The notes under the pieces: model-generated
What the model saw: the letters and a program-made list of their open reading frames with translations, nothing else
Database searches by the model: none
What the model was told of the DNA's origin: nothing
Position numbers and translations under genes: made by a program
NCBI RefSeq assembly: GCF_947626835.1
Contig: NZ_CANQTS010000013.1
Span: 1-61,567, forward strand
Source: an uncultured Acinetobacter sp.
GTDB taxonomy: Bacteria > Pseudomonadota > Gammaproteobacteria > Pseudomonadales > Moraxellaceae
Length of the DNA stretch: 61,567 bases
Direction of reading: 5' to 3'
Shown here: positions 1 to 10,591 of the stretch, piece after piece
How positions within the stretch are numbered: the first letter of the stretch is position 1
How the letters are laid out: each line of letters begins with the position of its first letter

Positions 1-74
1 ACTTACCCAAGTTACGCCTTAAATTTGGCTCAATTAGGGGCGCTTTGCATTTCAAATCTTTGTGCAACAAAGCC
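1..74. mobile_element. End of an IS5-family-like insertion sequence (runs off the left edge)
   Basis: Read on the minus strand from 74, the sequence begins GGCTTTGTTGCACAAAGA. This resembles the terminal inverted repeats of IS5-family, IS903-group elements, whose IS903 end is GGCTTTGTTGAATAAATC. It falls exactly where the reading frame of a broken integrase stops making sense. Only the last 74 bases of the putative element are inside the window, so the transposase, the other end and the target duplication cannot be seen. The family is inferred from recalled inverted-repeat similarity. Another DDE family remains possible. Confidence 0.55.
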
Positions 75-207
75 CTTCAAAAGTGTAAAGCACCTTCCAA
101 GATTTTTTCCCTGTAGGCGATGTAAAAATGTACAACATATCTCCATCGCTAACTTTAAATAGCTTTTCCTTTGGCTTAATAGCATCTATTTGTTGTTTGG
201 TTAGCAT
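75..207 (-). pseudogene. Tyrosine recombinase (integrase), N-terminal fragment interrupted by the IS
   Basis: An ATG at 207 opens a frame starting MLTKQQIDAIKPKEKLFKVS and continuing with a DG-x-LY and SPTGKKSWK segment. This is the pattern of the arm-type DNA-binding domain (DUF4102) at the start of P4-like phage and island integrases. About 44 residues are intact. At 74 the sequence passes into the putative insertion sequence and the frame ends at a stop at 52-54. The catalytic domain is absent from the window, so this is a disrupted remnant. Such integrases usually sit at the edge of an integrated element, which suggests that an island or prophage remnant lies to the left. Confidence 0.65.
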
Positions 208-234
208 TGGCACACCTTTAGCATATATCACGCA

Positions 235-279
235 TAAAAAAAGAGGATAGACCCATTAACCTCTAGTCTAACCTCTTTT
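235..279 (-). terminator. Rho-independent terminator downstream of proB
   Basis: The arms 239-252 and 266-279 pair with one mismatch (AAAAGAGG and CCTCTTTT at the base). On the minus strand the hairpin is followed by a run of T (positions 242 to 236). It lies about 120 bases past the proB stop and just before the integrase fragment. Confidence 0.6.
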
Positions 280-396
280 CACATGGTGTTTCAATGTTCT
301 TGCAAGTTAGTGATCAACCTGCAAGCCACAACAAAAATTCTTATATTTCAGTACATTTATAACGATTTTGTTATTACTCGTTATTGCATGCTTTTC

Positions 397-1530
397 CTAA
401 TAAATCGCCATATGATTGCGATGAATCATCTCTAAAGAGCGTGCTTCCCCTAAGACCTGATGTACCTTATCTGAGGCCAAACCTTTGACAATGTCAGCAG
501 AGCGCGAACTAAAATTAACGCGTCCTACTGCAATACGATGACCTTGTGTATCGACACATTCCACCACATCACCACGTTCAAAGTGCCCTTCTACGGCTTT
601 TACCCCAACGGGCAATAAGCTACGATGATTATCTTTAATGGCTTTAATGGCACCATCATCAATCACCAAACGACCTGCGGTTTGTAGATGTGCCGCCAAC
701 CATTGCTGATGTGCAGTGATGCGATCATCATCGGTAATAAATAAGGTACCCAGCATCTCACCTGCCATTAGACGTGACAATACCGCATCACTATCGCCAC
801 TGGCAATTAAGGTTGGACAACCCGATTTAGCGGCTAAACGTGCTGCACGAACTTTAGTCAGCATTCCGCCACGGCCAAATTTACCGCCACCGCCTGCCAT
901 ATCAAATAAACTTTCGTCCATGGCACGTACAGTGCTAAATAATTTGGCATTTGGATTAGAGCGTGGATCAGCGTCAAACATACCTTCTTGATCGGTTAAA
1001 ATAATCAAAAGATCAGCATGCACTTGACCAGCAACCATCGCAGCAAGTGTGTCATTGTCACCAAAGCGAATTTCGTCGGTGGAAACCGTATCATTTTCAT
1101 TGATGACAGGAATCACACGCCAATCAATCAGGTGCTGCAAGGCATCACAAGAATTGAGATAACGGCGACGATCGGCTAAATCATCATGGGTCAGCAGCAC
1201 TTGTGCGCTACGGATTTCATGTTGCTCAAGCACGCTGGACCATGTTTGAATTAGGCCCATTTGGCCAATGGCAGCACAAGCCTGAAGACTAGGTAAATCT
1301 GTGGGTCGGCTGTCAAACTTCATGCGCACCATCCCTTCAGCCACAGCACCTGAGGACACTAAAATAATTTCGTGTCCGGCATTATGTAGATCTGCGATTT
1401 GTCCCGCCCAATGCGAGATGGCATCTAGATCTAAACCCTGCCCGTTTGCTGTGAGTAAAGATGATCCGATTTTTACAACGATTCGTTTGCAATCCTTGAG
1501 CTGACGTTGCCCATCTACCACTTCTATCAT
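397..1530 (-). CDS. proB: Glutamate 5-kinase
   Basis: ProB phosphorylates L-glutamate to glutamyl 5-phosphate, the first and feedback-controlled step of proline synthesis in the cytoplasm. The 377-residue product has the amino-acid kinase fold, with KIGSSLLT near residue 20, INENDTVST in the middle and the glycine-rich [11 protein letters not shown] loop. A C-terminal PUA domain follows from about residue 275, as in full-length bacterial ProB. The ATG at 1530 has a GAGGA site four bases upstream. The gene starts 28 bases after obgE on the same strand, so the two are probably cotranscribed, and a terminator candidate lies at 235-279. Identification is secure. Confidence 0.97.
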   Translation of the reverse strand: MIEVVDGQRQLKDCKRIVVKIGSSLLTANGQGLDLDAISHWAGQIADLHNAGHEIILVSSGAVAEGMVRMKFDSRPTDLPSLQACAAIGQMGLIQTWSSVLEQHEIRSAQVLLTHDDLADRRRYLNSCDALQHLIDWRVIPVINENDTVSTDEIRFGDNDTLAAMVAGQVHADLLIILTDQEGMFDADPRSNPNAKLFSTVRAMDESLFDMAGGGGKFGRGGMLTKVRAARLAAKSGCPTLIASGDSDAVLSRLMAGEMLGTLFITDDDRITAHQQWLAAHLQTAGRLVIDDGAIKAIKDNHRSLLPVGVKAVEGHFERGDVVECVDTQGHRIAVGRVNFSSRSADIVKGLASDKVHQVLGEARSLEMIHRNHMAIY

Positions 1531-1558
1531 CTTGTCCTCAGACTCTTACTTTTACCGA

Positions 1559-2791
<1,233 letters not shown>

Positions 2792-3025
2792 CTAAAAACT
2801 TTAAAACCGCTTATTCTGCCATATTTTTCAAAATTTCTCGACTATATTCATAAGATGCATTGTGATAAGCGCGGTTATTTTTTAAGAATTTTATTTTTGG
2901 TGAATCATTTGCGTGGTTTTTGCATGGGTTCTATTCGTTTCAACAATCAATTGATTGGTTTTTGTGATTTGTTGTTGGCAGAATGAGCCTCTATAGTCAC
3001 TCACAAATCTTGTTTAAGTATTTCC

Positions 3026-4219
3026 ATGCCAAACGTGTCTTCTTCTCCAACTCAAGCGCTGTCATCTCAATTTGTACTCATCATGGCGCTAGCCTGTGGT
3101 TTATGTGCAGGCTCAGCCTATTTTAATCAACCACTGATTTATTCTATTGAAAAAAGTCTTGGCATTAGCACCAGTCAAGCAGGCTTTGCGGTGGTGGTGG
3201 CACAAATTGGTTATATGCTCGGCTTGATGCTACTCGTACCGTTAGGTGATTTTTTTAATAAACGTAAATTAATCGTCAGCTTAATGGTGTTTGCTGCACT
3301 GTCGCAGATTTTATTGTCCATGAGCAGCAGCTTAAGTGGTTTATATTTCTTTACTTTATGTGCCACCTTTGGTGCTATTTCAGCACAAGTATTAATTCCG
3401 TTTGCATCGACCATTAGTCCGCCAGCCTCAAGTGCTGCCATAGTCGGTAAACTGATGAGTGGCTTGGTGATGGGGATTATTTTATCGCGTACCTTTGCAG
3501 GTTTTGTCTCGACCTATTGGTCATGGCAAGGAGTGTATTTAAGTAGTGGGATTTTAACCTTACTATTTGCCTTACTGATGTGGAAAAAACTTCCCAATAC
3601 CCAACGTCAAGCCGGTTTAAAGATCAGCACTATTTATCGCTCATTATTTAGTTTAGCTCGACAAAACCCGCACTTGATTCGTCGTGCCTGTGCTGGTGCT
3701 TTAGGTTTTGGCGTGTTGTCTATGGTATTTACCTCAATGACTTTTGTCTTAGGCAGCGCACCGTATTATTTTAGCGACTTTGAAATTGGCTTATTTGGCT
3801 TACTGGGGGTGATTGGCATTTATTCATCAAGTTGGTCAGGCAAAACCGTTGGACAAGGCAAAGAAAACGTTGTGGCCAAACTATGTATTGGCTTAATGCT
3901 GTTTTCATGTGTGCCGCTGTATTTTGCGCAACACAGTTTAATCATCTATGCCATTGGGGTGTTGATGAGCTATTTTGGTTTAACCGCTTTTCATGTGTTA
4001 AATCAAAACTTGGTCTATCGTATAGATGGCAAAGCACGTTCACGCATTAATGCAGTCTATATGACGATTTATTTTACTGGTGCTGCCTTAGGTTCATTAG
4101 GCGCGGTCTACGCTTGGCAACATTATCAATGGGTGGGCTGTGTGGTTTTGGGTTTAATTTTTTCTTTGGGTATTTTGATGATTGATCGCTTTGATTTTAA
4201 ACGCATGCAAAAAAATTAA
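3026..4219 (+). CDS. MFS transporter, probable exporter
   Basis: A 397-residue polytopic membrane protein with about twelve hydrophobic helices. The loop after the second helix reads GDFFNKRK, matching the major facilitator signature GD-x-x-x-x-x-K/R. The N-terminal half is typical of 12-helix drug or sugar efflux proteins of the YgaY/arabinose-efflux type. Substrate cannot be inferred from sequence. The gene is transcribed divergently from obgE across 246 bases and ends at a bidirectional terminator shared with the GAPDH gene. The ATG at 3026 has no strong ribosome binding site, so the exact start is moderately certain. Confidence 0.85.
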   Translation: MPNVSSSPTQALSSQFVLIMALACGLCAGSAYFNQPLIYSIEKSLGISTSQAGFAVVVAQIGYMLGLMLLVPLGDFFNKRKLIVSLMVFAALSQILLSMSSSLSGLYFFTLCATFGAISAQVLIPFASTISPPASSAAIVGKLMSGLVMGIILSRTFAGFVSTYWSWQGVYLSSGILTLLFALLMWKKLPNTQRQAGLKISTIYRSLFSLARQNPHLIRRACAGALGFGVLSMVFTSMTFVLGSAPYYFSDFEIGLFGLLGVIGIYSSSWSGKTVGQGKENVVAKLCIGLMLFSCVPLYFAQHSLIIYAIGVLMSYFGLTAFHVLNQNLVYRIDGKARSRINAVYMTIYFTGAALGSLGAVYAWQHYQWVGCVVLGLIFSLGILMIDRFDFKRMQKN

Positions 4220-4231
4220 CCCACAATATAA

Positions 4232-4257
4232 AAAAAGCGCCTCAAGAGGCGCTTTTT
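4232..4257. terminator. Bidirectional terminator between the MFS and GAPDH genes
   Basis: GCGCCTC and GAGGCGC pair around a two-base loop, flanked by A-run and T-run. It therefore works as an intrinsic terminator on either strand for the convergent genes. Confidence 0.85.
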
Positions 4258-4271
4258 CTTAGCTTTACAAA

Positions 4272-5729
4272 TTATGCATTTGTTTCAGCAGGAATTTTTG
4301 GATAGGTTACGCCACCCATTTGTTCAGCGATACGTAATACTTGGCAGCTATAACCGACTTCGTTATCGTACCAAACATATGCTGTTAAACGGTTACCAGA
4401 GGTAATCGTTGCTTGTGCATCAAATACACCTGCAGTGCGTGAACCAATAAAGTCAGACGATACCACTTCAGTTGAATTGGTATAGCCAATTTGACCTTGA
4501 AGGCTTGAGCTGATTGAGATTTGGCGAATGTATTCATTCACTTCGTCACGATCAACTTCTTTTTCTAAAGTTAAGTTAAGAATAGCAAGCGATACGTTTG
4601 GTGTTGGAACACGTACCGAGTTACCTGTTAACTTACCTTTCAGTGCAGGAAGTGCTTTAGCAACTGCTTTAGCCGCACCTGTTTCAGTAATGACCATGTT
4701 TAATGTTGCAGCACGACCACGACGATCCGCTTTATGGTAGTTGTCGATTAAGTTTTGGTCGTTTGTGAACGAGTGAACTGTTTCAACGTGACCATTGATC
4801 ACTGTGTATTTGTCATCTAACACTTTAAGTGTTGGTGTGATGGCATTGGTTGTGCAGCTTGCAGCAGAGATGATGCTATCTTCATCTAAGATGTCCGCTT
4901 GGTTCACACCAAATACCACGTTCTTCATCTCACCTTTACCAGGTGCAGTTAAGATCACGCGCGCTGCGCCTGGGCATTCTAGGTGTTGTGCAAGACCTTC
5001 TGCATCACGCCATTTACCTGTGTTATCAATGATTAATGCATCGTTGATACCATAAGCGGTGTAATCTACCTCTGTTGGTTTAGATGCATAGATCACTTTG
5101 ATGAATTGACCGTTAGCAATAATTGCTTCGTTTTCTTCATCAACAGAAATCGTGCCTGCAAATGGACCATGGATTGAGTCACGGCGTAATAAAGACGCGC
5201 GTTTTTCTAAATCGCCATCTGCAGTTTTACGTACCACAATTGCTTTTAAGTTTAAGCCGCGGCCAAGACCTGATTGACCAATGATTAAACGCGCAAGGAT
5301 ACGACCGATACGACCGAAACCGTAAAGTACAACGTCACGACCTTCAACAGATGTTGGACGACCTTCAGCTGCTTTTACTGCGTTAGCAACAAATGCATTT
5401 ACATCGCCACCTTGTGCTGCAAATTCAACCGCAAGTTTACCTAGATCAACTTCAGCTGTACCAATGTTGTCCACTTGTGCCAATGCTTCTAAGATTGGGA
5501 AAGTGTTGACAACAGAAAGCTCAACATCAAGTACACGTGTACGACGGTGTGCTTTTAAAATCTGGATCACAGAACGGTTAACTAAAGAACGACCGAATAC
5601 TGAAACCACGATATTTTTTTCACGGTATAACTGACCGATTAATGCGATCATTTGTTCCGCAAGTTCTTCACGGTTTTTCCAGCGACCTTGGTGCTCTGCA
5701 TGTAGGGCGATGATAGTCTCTTTGCTCAC
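4272..5729 (-). CDS. Glyceraldehyde-3-phosphate dehydrogenase, long form with N-terminal extension
   Basis: Oxidative phosphorylation of glyceraldehyde 3-phosphate with NAD(P), or the reverse gluconeogenic reaction. At 485 residues it is about 150 longer than standard GAPDH. The NAD-binding motif VVLYGFGRIGR begins only at about residue 133, and the catalytic cysteine lies in SAASCTTNAITP at about 292. The first 130 residues are an extra helical region of the kind found in the long Gap proteins of Pseudomonas and Acinetobacter. The start is a GTG at 5729 with AGAGGA eight bases upstream. The gene stands alone between terminators. The gluconeogenic preference is inferred from lineage, as Acinetobacter generally lacks a complete glycolysis. 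Confidence 0.92.
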   Translation of the reverse strand: MSKETIIALHAEHQGRWKNREELAEQMIALIGQLYREKNIVVSVFGRSLVNRSVIQILKAHRRTRVLDVELSVVNTFPILEALAQVDNIGTAEVDLGKLAVEFAAQGGDVNAFVANAVKAAEGRPTSVEGRDVVLYGFGRIGRILARLIIGQSGLGRGLNLKAIVVRKTADGDLEKRASLLRRDSIHGPFAGTISVDEENEAIIANGQFIKVIYASKPTEVDYTAYGINDALIIDNTGKWRDAEGLAQHLECPGAARVILTAPGKGEMKNVVFGVNQADILDEDSIISAASCTTNAITPTLKVLDDKYTVINGHVETVHSFTNDQNLIDNYHKADRRGRAATLNMVITETGAAKAVAKALPALKGKLTGNSVRVPTPNVSLAILNLTLEKEVDRDEVNEYIRQISISSSLQGQIGYTNSTEVVSSDFIGSRTAGVFDAQATITSGNRLTAYVWYDNEVGYSCQVLRIAEQMGGVTYPKIPAETNA

Positions 5730-5980
5730 AGATACGTCCTCTAATTAATTGTATATCTAGGCATAAATTTCAAAACCTGACAATTGTAATGGAATTCTTA
5801 GCAAGTTTGAATCAAAAGCTCGGAAAAGCTGCGCAATTTGATGCGATATTCACTATAAACTTGCAAAATAGTTGTAATTATTTAAATGATTTACCTACAG
5901 AAAAATAAAAAACCCTTATTTTTCAGTAAAATTGAAACTCAAGCCAAGTGCTGTTTAATTACCCAAAAGACACACAAGTA

Positions 5981-6925
5981 CTATTTGTGCTGATTTTTTT
6001 CAATTTCAAGCGCTAAGGCTTGGCTATTTTTGACTAAAGTACGTTGTTTTTGCTGCTGTTTAATCACGTGCAAGCTGCCTTCAATCACCAACAGCAACAC
6101 TGCTAACCAAATTGGCACATAGGTTAACCATTCATCATGGGCAATTCGCTCACCCAACATCATTGAGGCAAATGCCAACAGCACCGGCTCTAAATAACTG
6201 AGTAAACCAAAGATCACAAAAGGCAAATAACGGCTAGCGAGCATATAACTACCCAAGCCTAAACAGCTTAAAAAGCCAAGTCCAATCACTGCCCAAATTA
6301 AATGTGGAAAATGGGCAATAACACTGAGGCTATCGCTGTGCATAAAAGCTAAATAAATGGCAACTGGAATCACCAAAGCCAAATCCCACCAAAAACCGCC
6401 TAAATGATCGGTTTTAAAGACACGGCGTAAAAAGAAATACAAAGGATAAGCCACAGCAATATACGCGGTTTCCCATGCCATATAGCCCATACGCCAAATT
6501 TCATGTGACACCCCTAACAATGCCAAACCAATGGCGGCAATTTGCCACGTACTAAGTTTTTCTTTGTAAAGCAGGCAACCCACCAAAACCATGACCAACG
6601 GCAGTAAAAAATAGCCCAAAGATACTTCTAAACCACGACCATTAATCGGTCCCCATAAAAACAACCATAATTGCGTGGTACATAAAAATGAACTACACAG
6701 CAACCATAGCAACATTTTGGGTTGTTTAATGACGCGCTGAAAAATCTCTGCAATACGATTGAGGTCACCCGACCACCACATAAACACAGTTAAAAATGGC
6801 AAAGTGGATAACATCCGCCATGCAAAGGTCTGTTCACTATCAAGTGGTTTTAAAAATTCGGTATAAAAATACAACACCCCAAAGGTAAACGATGCCAATA
6901 CTGACAACATCACGCCCTTATACAT
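5981..6925 (-). CDS. rarD: RarD-type EamA/DMT family permease
   Basis: A 314-residue inner-membrane protein with about ten hydrophobic helices and a short basic C-terminal tail. It belongs to the drug/metabolite transporter superfamily, and the opening MYKGVMLSVLASFTFGVLYF resembles RarD. RarD was named for a chloramphenicol-sensitivity phenotype, but its natural substrate is not established. The ATG at 6925 has a good AAGGAG site nine bases upstream. It follows uvrB on the same strand after about 157 bases with no obvious terminator between, so some readthrough from uvrB is possible. The assignment to the family is firm. The function is open. Confidence 0.85.
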   Translation of the reverse strand: MYKGVMLSVLASFTFGVLYFYTEFLKPLDSEQTFAWRMLSTLPFLTVFMWWSGDLNRIAEIFQRVIKQPKMLLWLLCSSFLCTTQLWLFLWGPINGRGLEVSLGYFLLPLVMVLVGCLLYKEKLSTWQIAAIGLALLGVSHEIWRMGYMAWETAYIAVAYPLYFFLRRVFKTDHLGGFWWDLALVIPVAIYLAFMHSDSLSVIAHFPHLIWAVIGLGFLSCLGLGSYMLASRYLPFVIFGLLSYLEPVLLAFASMMLGERIAHDEWLTYVPIWLAVLLLVIEGSLHVIKQQQKQRTLVKNSQALALEIEKNQHK

Positions 6926-7082
6926 CGTTTATGCTCCTTGAAGACGTAGCATTGTAGTATAGATGCTCAACCCCAATTTGGTCTTTATAAAAAAATCGTC
7001 ATCACGGGTATGATCAATGACTAACACTAAATATGGCATGGCAATAGCAGCATCACTCAAAACCTTGTCGGCATGTATAAGG

Positions 7083-9104
7083 CTATTGCAACATTTGCGC
7101 TTTTAAACGTAAGATTTCATCACGTAGGCGTGCCGCTTGTTCAAATTGCAATTCTTTAGAGGCTTTAAGCATGTCTTTTTCAAGTTTGGCCATATGTTTA
7201 GCTAACACTTTTGGATTGGCCAATAAATGTTGCTCGTCGGCATTTAAAGCTTTGGCTTGTGCTGAGATGTGTTCATCGATTTGATCGTCATCTAAGACTT
7301 CACCAGTATCAATTTCTTTAATCACCTGACGTTTAGCACTGCGTGGCGTGATGCCATGTAACTCGTTAAACTCGATTTGCTTGCGACGACGACGATCAGT
7401 TTCATCAATGGCTTTTTGCATGGAGTCGGTGATGCGGTCGGCGTATAAAATGGCTTTACCTTTTAAGTTACGTGCTGCACGACCAATGGTTTGAATTAAA
7501 GAACGCTCAGAACGTAAAAAACCTTCCTTGTCGGCATCTAAAATTGCCACCAAAGACACCTCTGGCATATCCAAACCTTCACGCAATAGGTTAATGCCCA
7601 CCAAGACATCATAAACACCAGTACGCAGCTCATGAATGATTTTTACTCGCTCCACTGTATCGATGTCTGAATGTAAATAAGCGACTTTAATGCCATATTC
7701 TTTTAAATAAGAACTTAAATCCTCAGCCATGCGTTTGGTTAAGGTGGTAACCAACACGCGCTCATCAGAATCTTTACGTAAATTAATTTCAGAGAGCACA
7801 TCATCCACTTGGGTTAACACCGGACGAATCTCAATTTCAGGGTCAACCAAACCAGTTGGACGCACCACCTGTTCGGCAATTTGCTCGGCTTTTTCCAGTT
7901 CATATTTGGCCGGTGTAGCACTAACGTAAATGGTTTGCGGTGCAATACGTTCCCATTCTTCAAATTTCATCGGGCGGTTGTCTAAGGCACTTGGCAAGCG
8001 GAAGCCATAATTGACCAAGTTTTCTTTACGCGAGCGGTCACCTTTATACATGGCGCCAATTTGTGACACGGTAACATGCGATTCATCAATAATTAATAAA
8101 GCATCTTCAGGCACATAATCAAATAAAGTTGGCGGTGCTTCACCCGATGGACGACCGGATAAATGGCGTGAATAGTTTTCAATGCCATTGGTATAGCCCA
8201 ACTGTTGCATCATTTCAATGTCATAACGGGTACGTTGTTCAATACGCTGTGCTTCAAGCAGTTTATCATGGGCACGGAAAAATTCTAGTTGCTCTTTGAG
8301 CTCAGCTTTAATCGTGCCAATAGCGCGTTCTAAATTGTGTTTTGGCGTCACATAATGGCTTTTTGGATAAATGGTGACGCGCGGGACTTTTTTCACCATT
8401 TTACCGGTGAGTGGATCAAACCAACGAATGGAATCAACTTCATCGTCAAACAATTCCACACGAATGGCATATTGATCCGATTCGGCCGGGAAAATATCAA
8501 TCACTTCACCACGAATACGGTACGTGGCACGTAAAAACTCAAGTTCGTTGCGGGTGTACTGCATTTCCACCAAACGACGAATCAAATCGTCCCGATGTAC
8601 GCGGTCACCTTGCACAATATGCAGCAACATACTCATATAGGCTTCAGGGTCACCTAAACCATAAATTGCTGATACCGAGGCCACAATAATCGCATCACGG
8701 CGTTCTAATAAAGCACGCGTGGCCGATAAACGCATTTGGTCAATATGATCGTTAATGGCAGAGTCTTTTTCAATAAAAGTATCTGACGAAGGCACGTAGG
8801 CTTCTGGCTGATAATAGTCATAATAAGAGACAAAGTATTCCACCGCATTGTTGGGGAAAAATGCCTTAAATTCGCCATAAAGCTGCGCCGCTAAAGTTTT
8901 GTTATGTGCCATGACAATGGTCGGACGTTGCGTTTGGGCAATCACATTGGCCATGGTATAGGTTTTACCCGAGCCTGTTACCCCAAGCAGCAATTGATCG
9001 TGCATGCCTTGTTGCACGCCCTGTACAAGCTTTTCAATCGCCTGTGGTTGATCACCTGCAGGTTGATAATCGGTGACTAATTGAAACGGCTGACGCTCAT
9101 GCAT
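7083..9104 (-). CDS. uvrB: Excinuclease ABC subunit UvrB
   Basis: UvrB is the damage-verifying helicase-like subunit of nucleotide excision repair, handed to DNA by UvrA and working with UvrC. Visible are Walker A GVTGSGKT near residue 40, the beta-hairpin region [17 protein letters not shown], the DEAD-like IIDESHVTV, helicase motif VI with QTIGRAARN and the C-terminal UVR motif that contacts UvrC. I use the ATG at 9104 (673 residues), the usual family length. A TTG at 9113 would add three residues. I saw no convincing SOS operator in the 299-base upstream gap. Confidence 0.97.
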   Translation of the reverse strand: MHERQPFQLVTDYQPAGDQPQAIEKLVQGVQQGMHDQLLLGVTGSGKTYTMANVIAQTQRPTIVMAHNKTLAAQLYGEFKAFFPNNAVEYFVSYYDYYQPEAYVPSSDTFIEKDSAINDHIDQMRLSATRALLERRDAIIVASVSAIYGLGDPEAYMSMLLHIVQGDRVHRDDLIRRLVEMQYTRNELEFLRATYRIRGEVIDIFPAESDQYAIRVELFDDEVDSIRWFDPLTGKMVKKVPRVTIYPKSHYVTPKHNLERAIGTIKAELKEQLEFFRAHDKLLEAQRIEQRTRYDIEMMQQLGYTNGIENYSRHLSGRPSGEAPPTLFDYVPEDALLIIDESHVTVSQIGAMYKGDRSRKENLVNYGFRLPSALDNRPMKFEEWERIAPQTIYVSATPAKYELEKAEQIAEQVVRPTGLVDPEIEIRPVLTQVDDVLSEINLRKDSDERVLVTTLTKRMAEDLSSYLKEYGIKVAYLHSDIDTVERVKIIHELRTGVYDVLVGINLLREGLDMPEVSLVAILDADKEGFLRSERSLIQTIGRAARNLKGKAILYADRITDSMQKAIDETDRRRRKQIEFNELHGITPRSAKRQVIKEIDTGEVLDDDQIDEHISAQAKALNADEQHLLANPKVLAKHMAKLEKDMLKASKELQFEQAARLRDEILRLKAQMLQ

Positions 9105-9403
9105 AACAATCAAAACTTCAACAAGGACAAGTTATGCATTGTACGAGCCTCAAGCCTGTGCACACAATGCCCTGACCAGCTTTGTTTTGCTAAACTTCGT
9201 AACTTGACTATGCAGCTATATCAGGCTTATCTGATGATTTTGATACGCAGATCTTTATAAAGCGATCATCTTTAACCCATCAAATTCACCTAGCGCAACG
9301 ACTGTACCTGATTGCAATTTGCAATAAAAAATAATCATCATCACTTGACCAATAGACTTGGCAACTGCACCATGAGTGTTAATCTAATTCTAAGTACATC
9401 ACC

Positions 9404-10186
9404 ATGACTTACCAATATCACGATGAAAGTATTGTGAAAACTTTGCCTGAAGATACTGTGTTTGTATTTGGCAGTAACTTAGCCGGCAAACATCACGGCG
9501 GTGCTGCAGCCACCGCTTTAGCGCATTTTGGCGCTTTACTGGGTGTAGGGCGTGGCTGGTCGGGGCAAAGTTTTGCCATTCCCACCATGAACGAACATTT
9601 ACAACAAATGCCCTTGTCACAGATTCAGCATTATGTTGATGATTTTAAGATTTATACCAAGAATCACCCAAAGAATAAATATTTTCTGACCGCCGTAGGT
9701 TGTGGAATTGCTGGCTACACGGTTGAAGAAATTGCCCCAATGTTTAAAGGCATTTCACGTAACGTGATTTTCCCTGCATCGTTTCGTCCCTTTGTAGAAA
9801 AAGCGTTACCGAAGCTGAGCCAACATTTTTTACAGATCATGTTCCGTGATGAAATTATTTTTTCCGACAATAGCGATGCCTTAATTGACGTCTTGGCATT
9901 AAGTGAAAATGAAAAAAGCCTAGCGCGGATTATTTTACACACGCAAATCTATCCAACCGACAGTAATGGCCGTGATCGCGTCTTTGAAATTGCCGATATC
10001 TTGCATAATTTGAATGGCAAGGTCTTTGATTTTGACCGTAAAACCGAAGCACCGATGCTATTTGGTGGAGTAATCTTGGCTTTACTTGAATTATACGGCA
10101 TCAATGAACAAGATTTTGCCGATGTCTGGCATGGCAAACGTGAGATTGCACCGCCCAAAGCGGCACATAAAGCCAAACGCGGATGA
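9404..10186 (+). CDS. Macro-domain-like protein of unknown function
   Basis: A 260-residue soluble protein. The first 140 residues contain VFVFGSNLAGKHHGGAAATA, then SFAIPT and LTAVGCGIAGYTVEEIAPMF. These look like the ligand loops of a macro-like fold seen in many phage and bacterial hypothetical proteins, and macro domains bind ADP-ribose and related nucleotides. The last 110 residues match nothing I know and carry a segment with DSNGRDRVFEIADIL. The gene is monocistronic, ends at a strong terminator and faces a small convergent gene. An ADP-ribose-related activity is only an inference from the loop pattern. Confidence 0.65.
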   Translation: MTYQYHDESIVKTLPEDTVFVFGSNLAGKHHGGAAATALAHFGALLGVGRGWSGQSFAIPTMNEHLQQMPLSQIQHYVDDFKIYTKNHPKNKYFLTAVGCGIAGYTVEEIAPMFKGISRNVIFPASFRPFVEKALPKLSQHFLQIMFRDEIIFSDNSDALIDVLALSENEKSLARIILHTQIYPTDSNGRDRVFEIADILHNLNGKVFDFDRKTEAPMLFGGVILALLELYGINEQDFADVWHGKREIAPPKAAHKAKRG

Positions 10187-10215
10187 AAAAAAGCGCTCTG
10201 TTGAGCGCTTTTTTT
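10186..10215. terminator. Bidirectional terminator after the macro-like gene
   Basis: The perfect arms 10186-10198 and 10203-10215 (AAGCGCTC and GAGCGCTT flanked by A and T runs) serve both the plus gene ending at 10186 and the minus gene whose stop lies at 10214. Confidence 0.85.
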
Positions 10216-10393
10216 AACGTTTACCCATGGAACGACGTGTACCACGCGGTGGCATCCAAGTACGATCTGCATACTGTTCAGGTTTTGGGCGCACTTGATT
10301 GTGTAGTGCATCCATTTTGGCTTTCTCTTCAGCGGTTTGGGTTGGGAATGGGAGACTTACCAACGGCTTTTTTGCATTCGCTTGTTTGGTCAT
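10214..10393 (-). CDS. Small basic conserved-looking protein (59 residues)
   Basis: The frame starting MTKQANAKKPLVSLPFPTQT and ending TWMPPRGTRRSMGKR encodes a small, hydrophilic, strongly basic and proline-rich product without a signal peptide or membrane segment. It ends exactly in the terminator shared with the convergent macro-like gene, which supports it being real. An in-frame ATG at 10423 would add ten hydrophobic residues (MALNLIRVVV), and no ribosome binding site clearly settles the choice. The basic tail could bind nucleic acid, but that is a guess. I do not recognise a named family. Confidence 0.55.
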   Translation of the reverse strand: MTKQANAKKPLVSLPFPTQTAEEKAKMDALHNQVRPKPEQYADRTWMPPRGTRRSMGKR

Positions 10394-10591
10394 GACGACA
10401 ACTCGTATCAAATTGAGCGCCATTTTAAGGTTTTTTTGCCTTTGATGCGAGAACGTTAAACTTTTTCAGAAAAAAAGCTCAATCTATCGAATTAAATTTC
10501 ATTTTTTTACTTTTTTTGCAGCACATGCCCTGTTTTTGGGCTAAGATAATATGCTTTTTATTTTTTAATCCCTATAAGAAGGAATATTGCC

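Noticed and set aside
5880..5945. AT-rich hairpin downstream of the RarD-type gene as a terminator
   Set aside because: The stem is almost entirely A-T with a mismatch, so it is not distinguishable from background AT-rich sequence.
9105..9403. Possible SOS operator upstream of uvrB
   Set aside because: I found no palindrome resembling a LexA or UmuDAb site in this 299-base gap.
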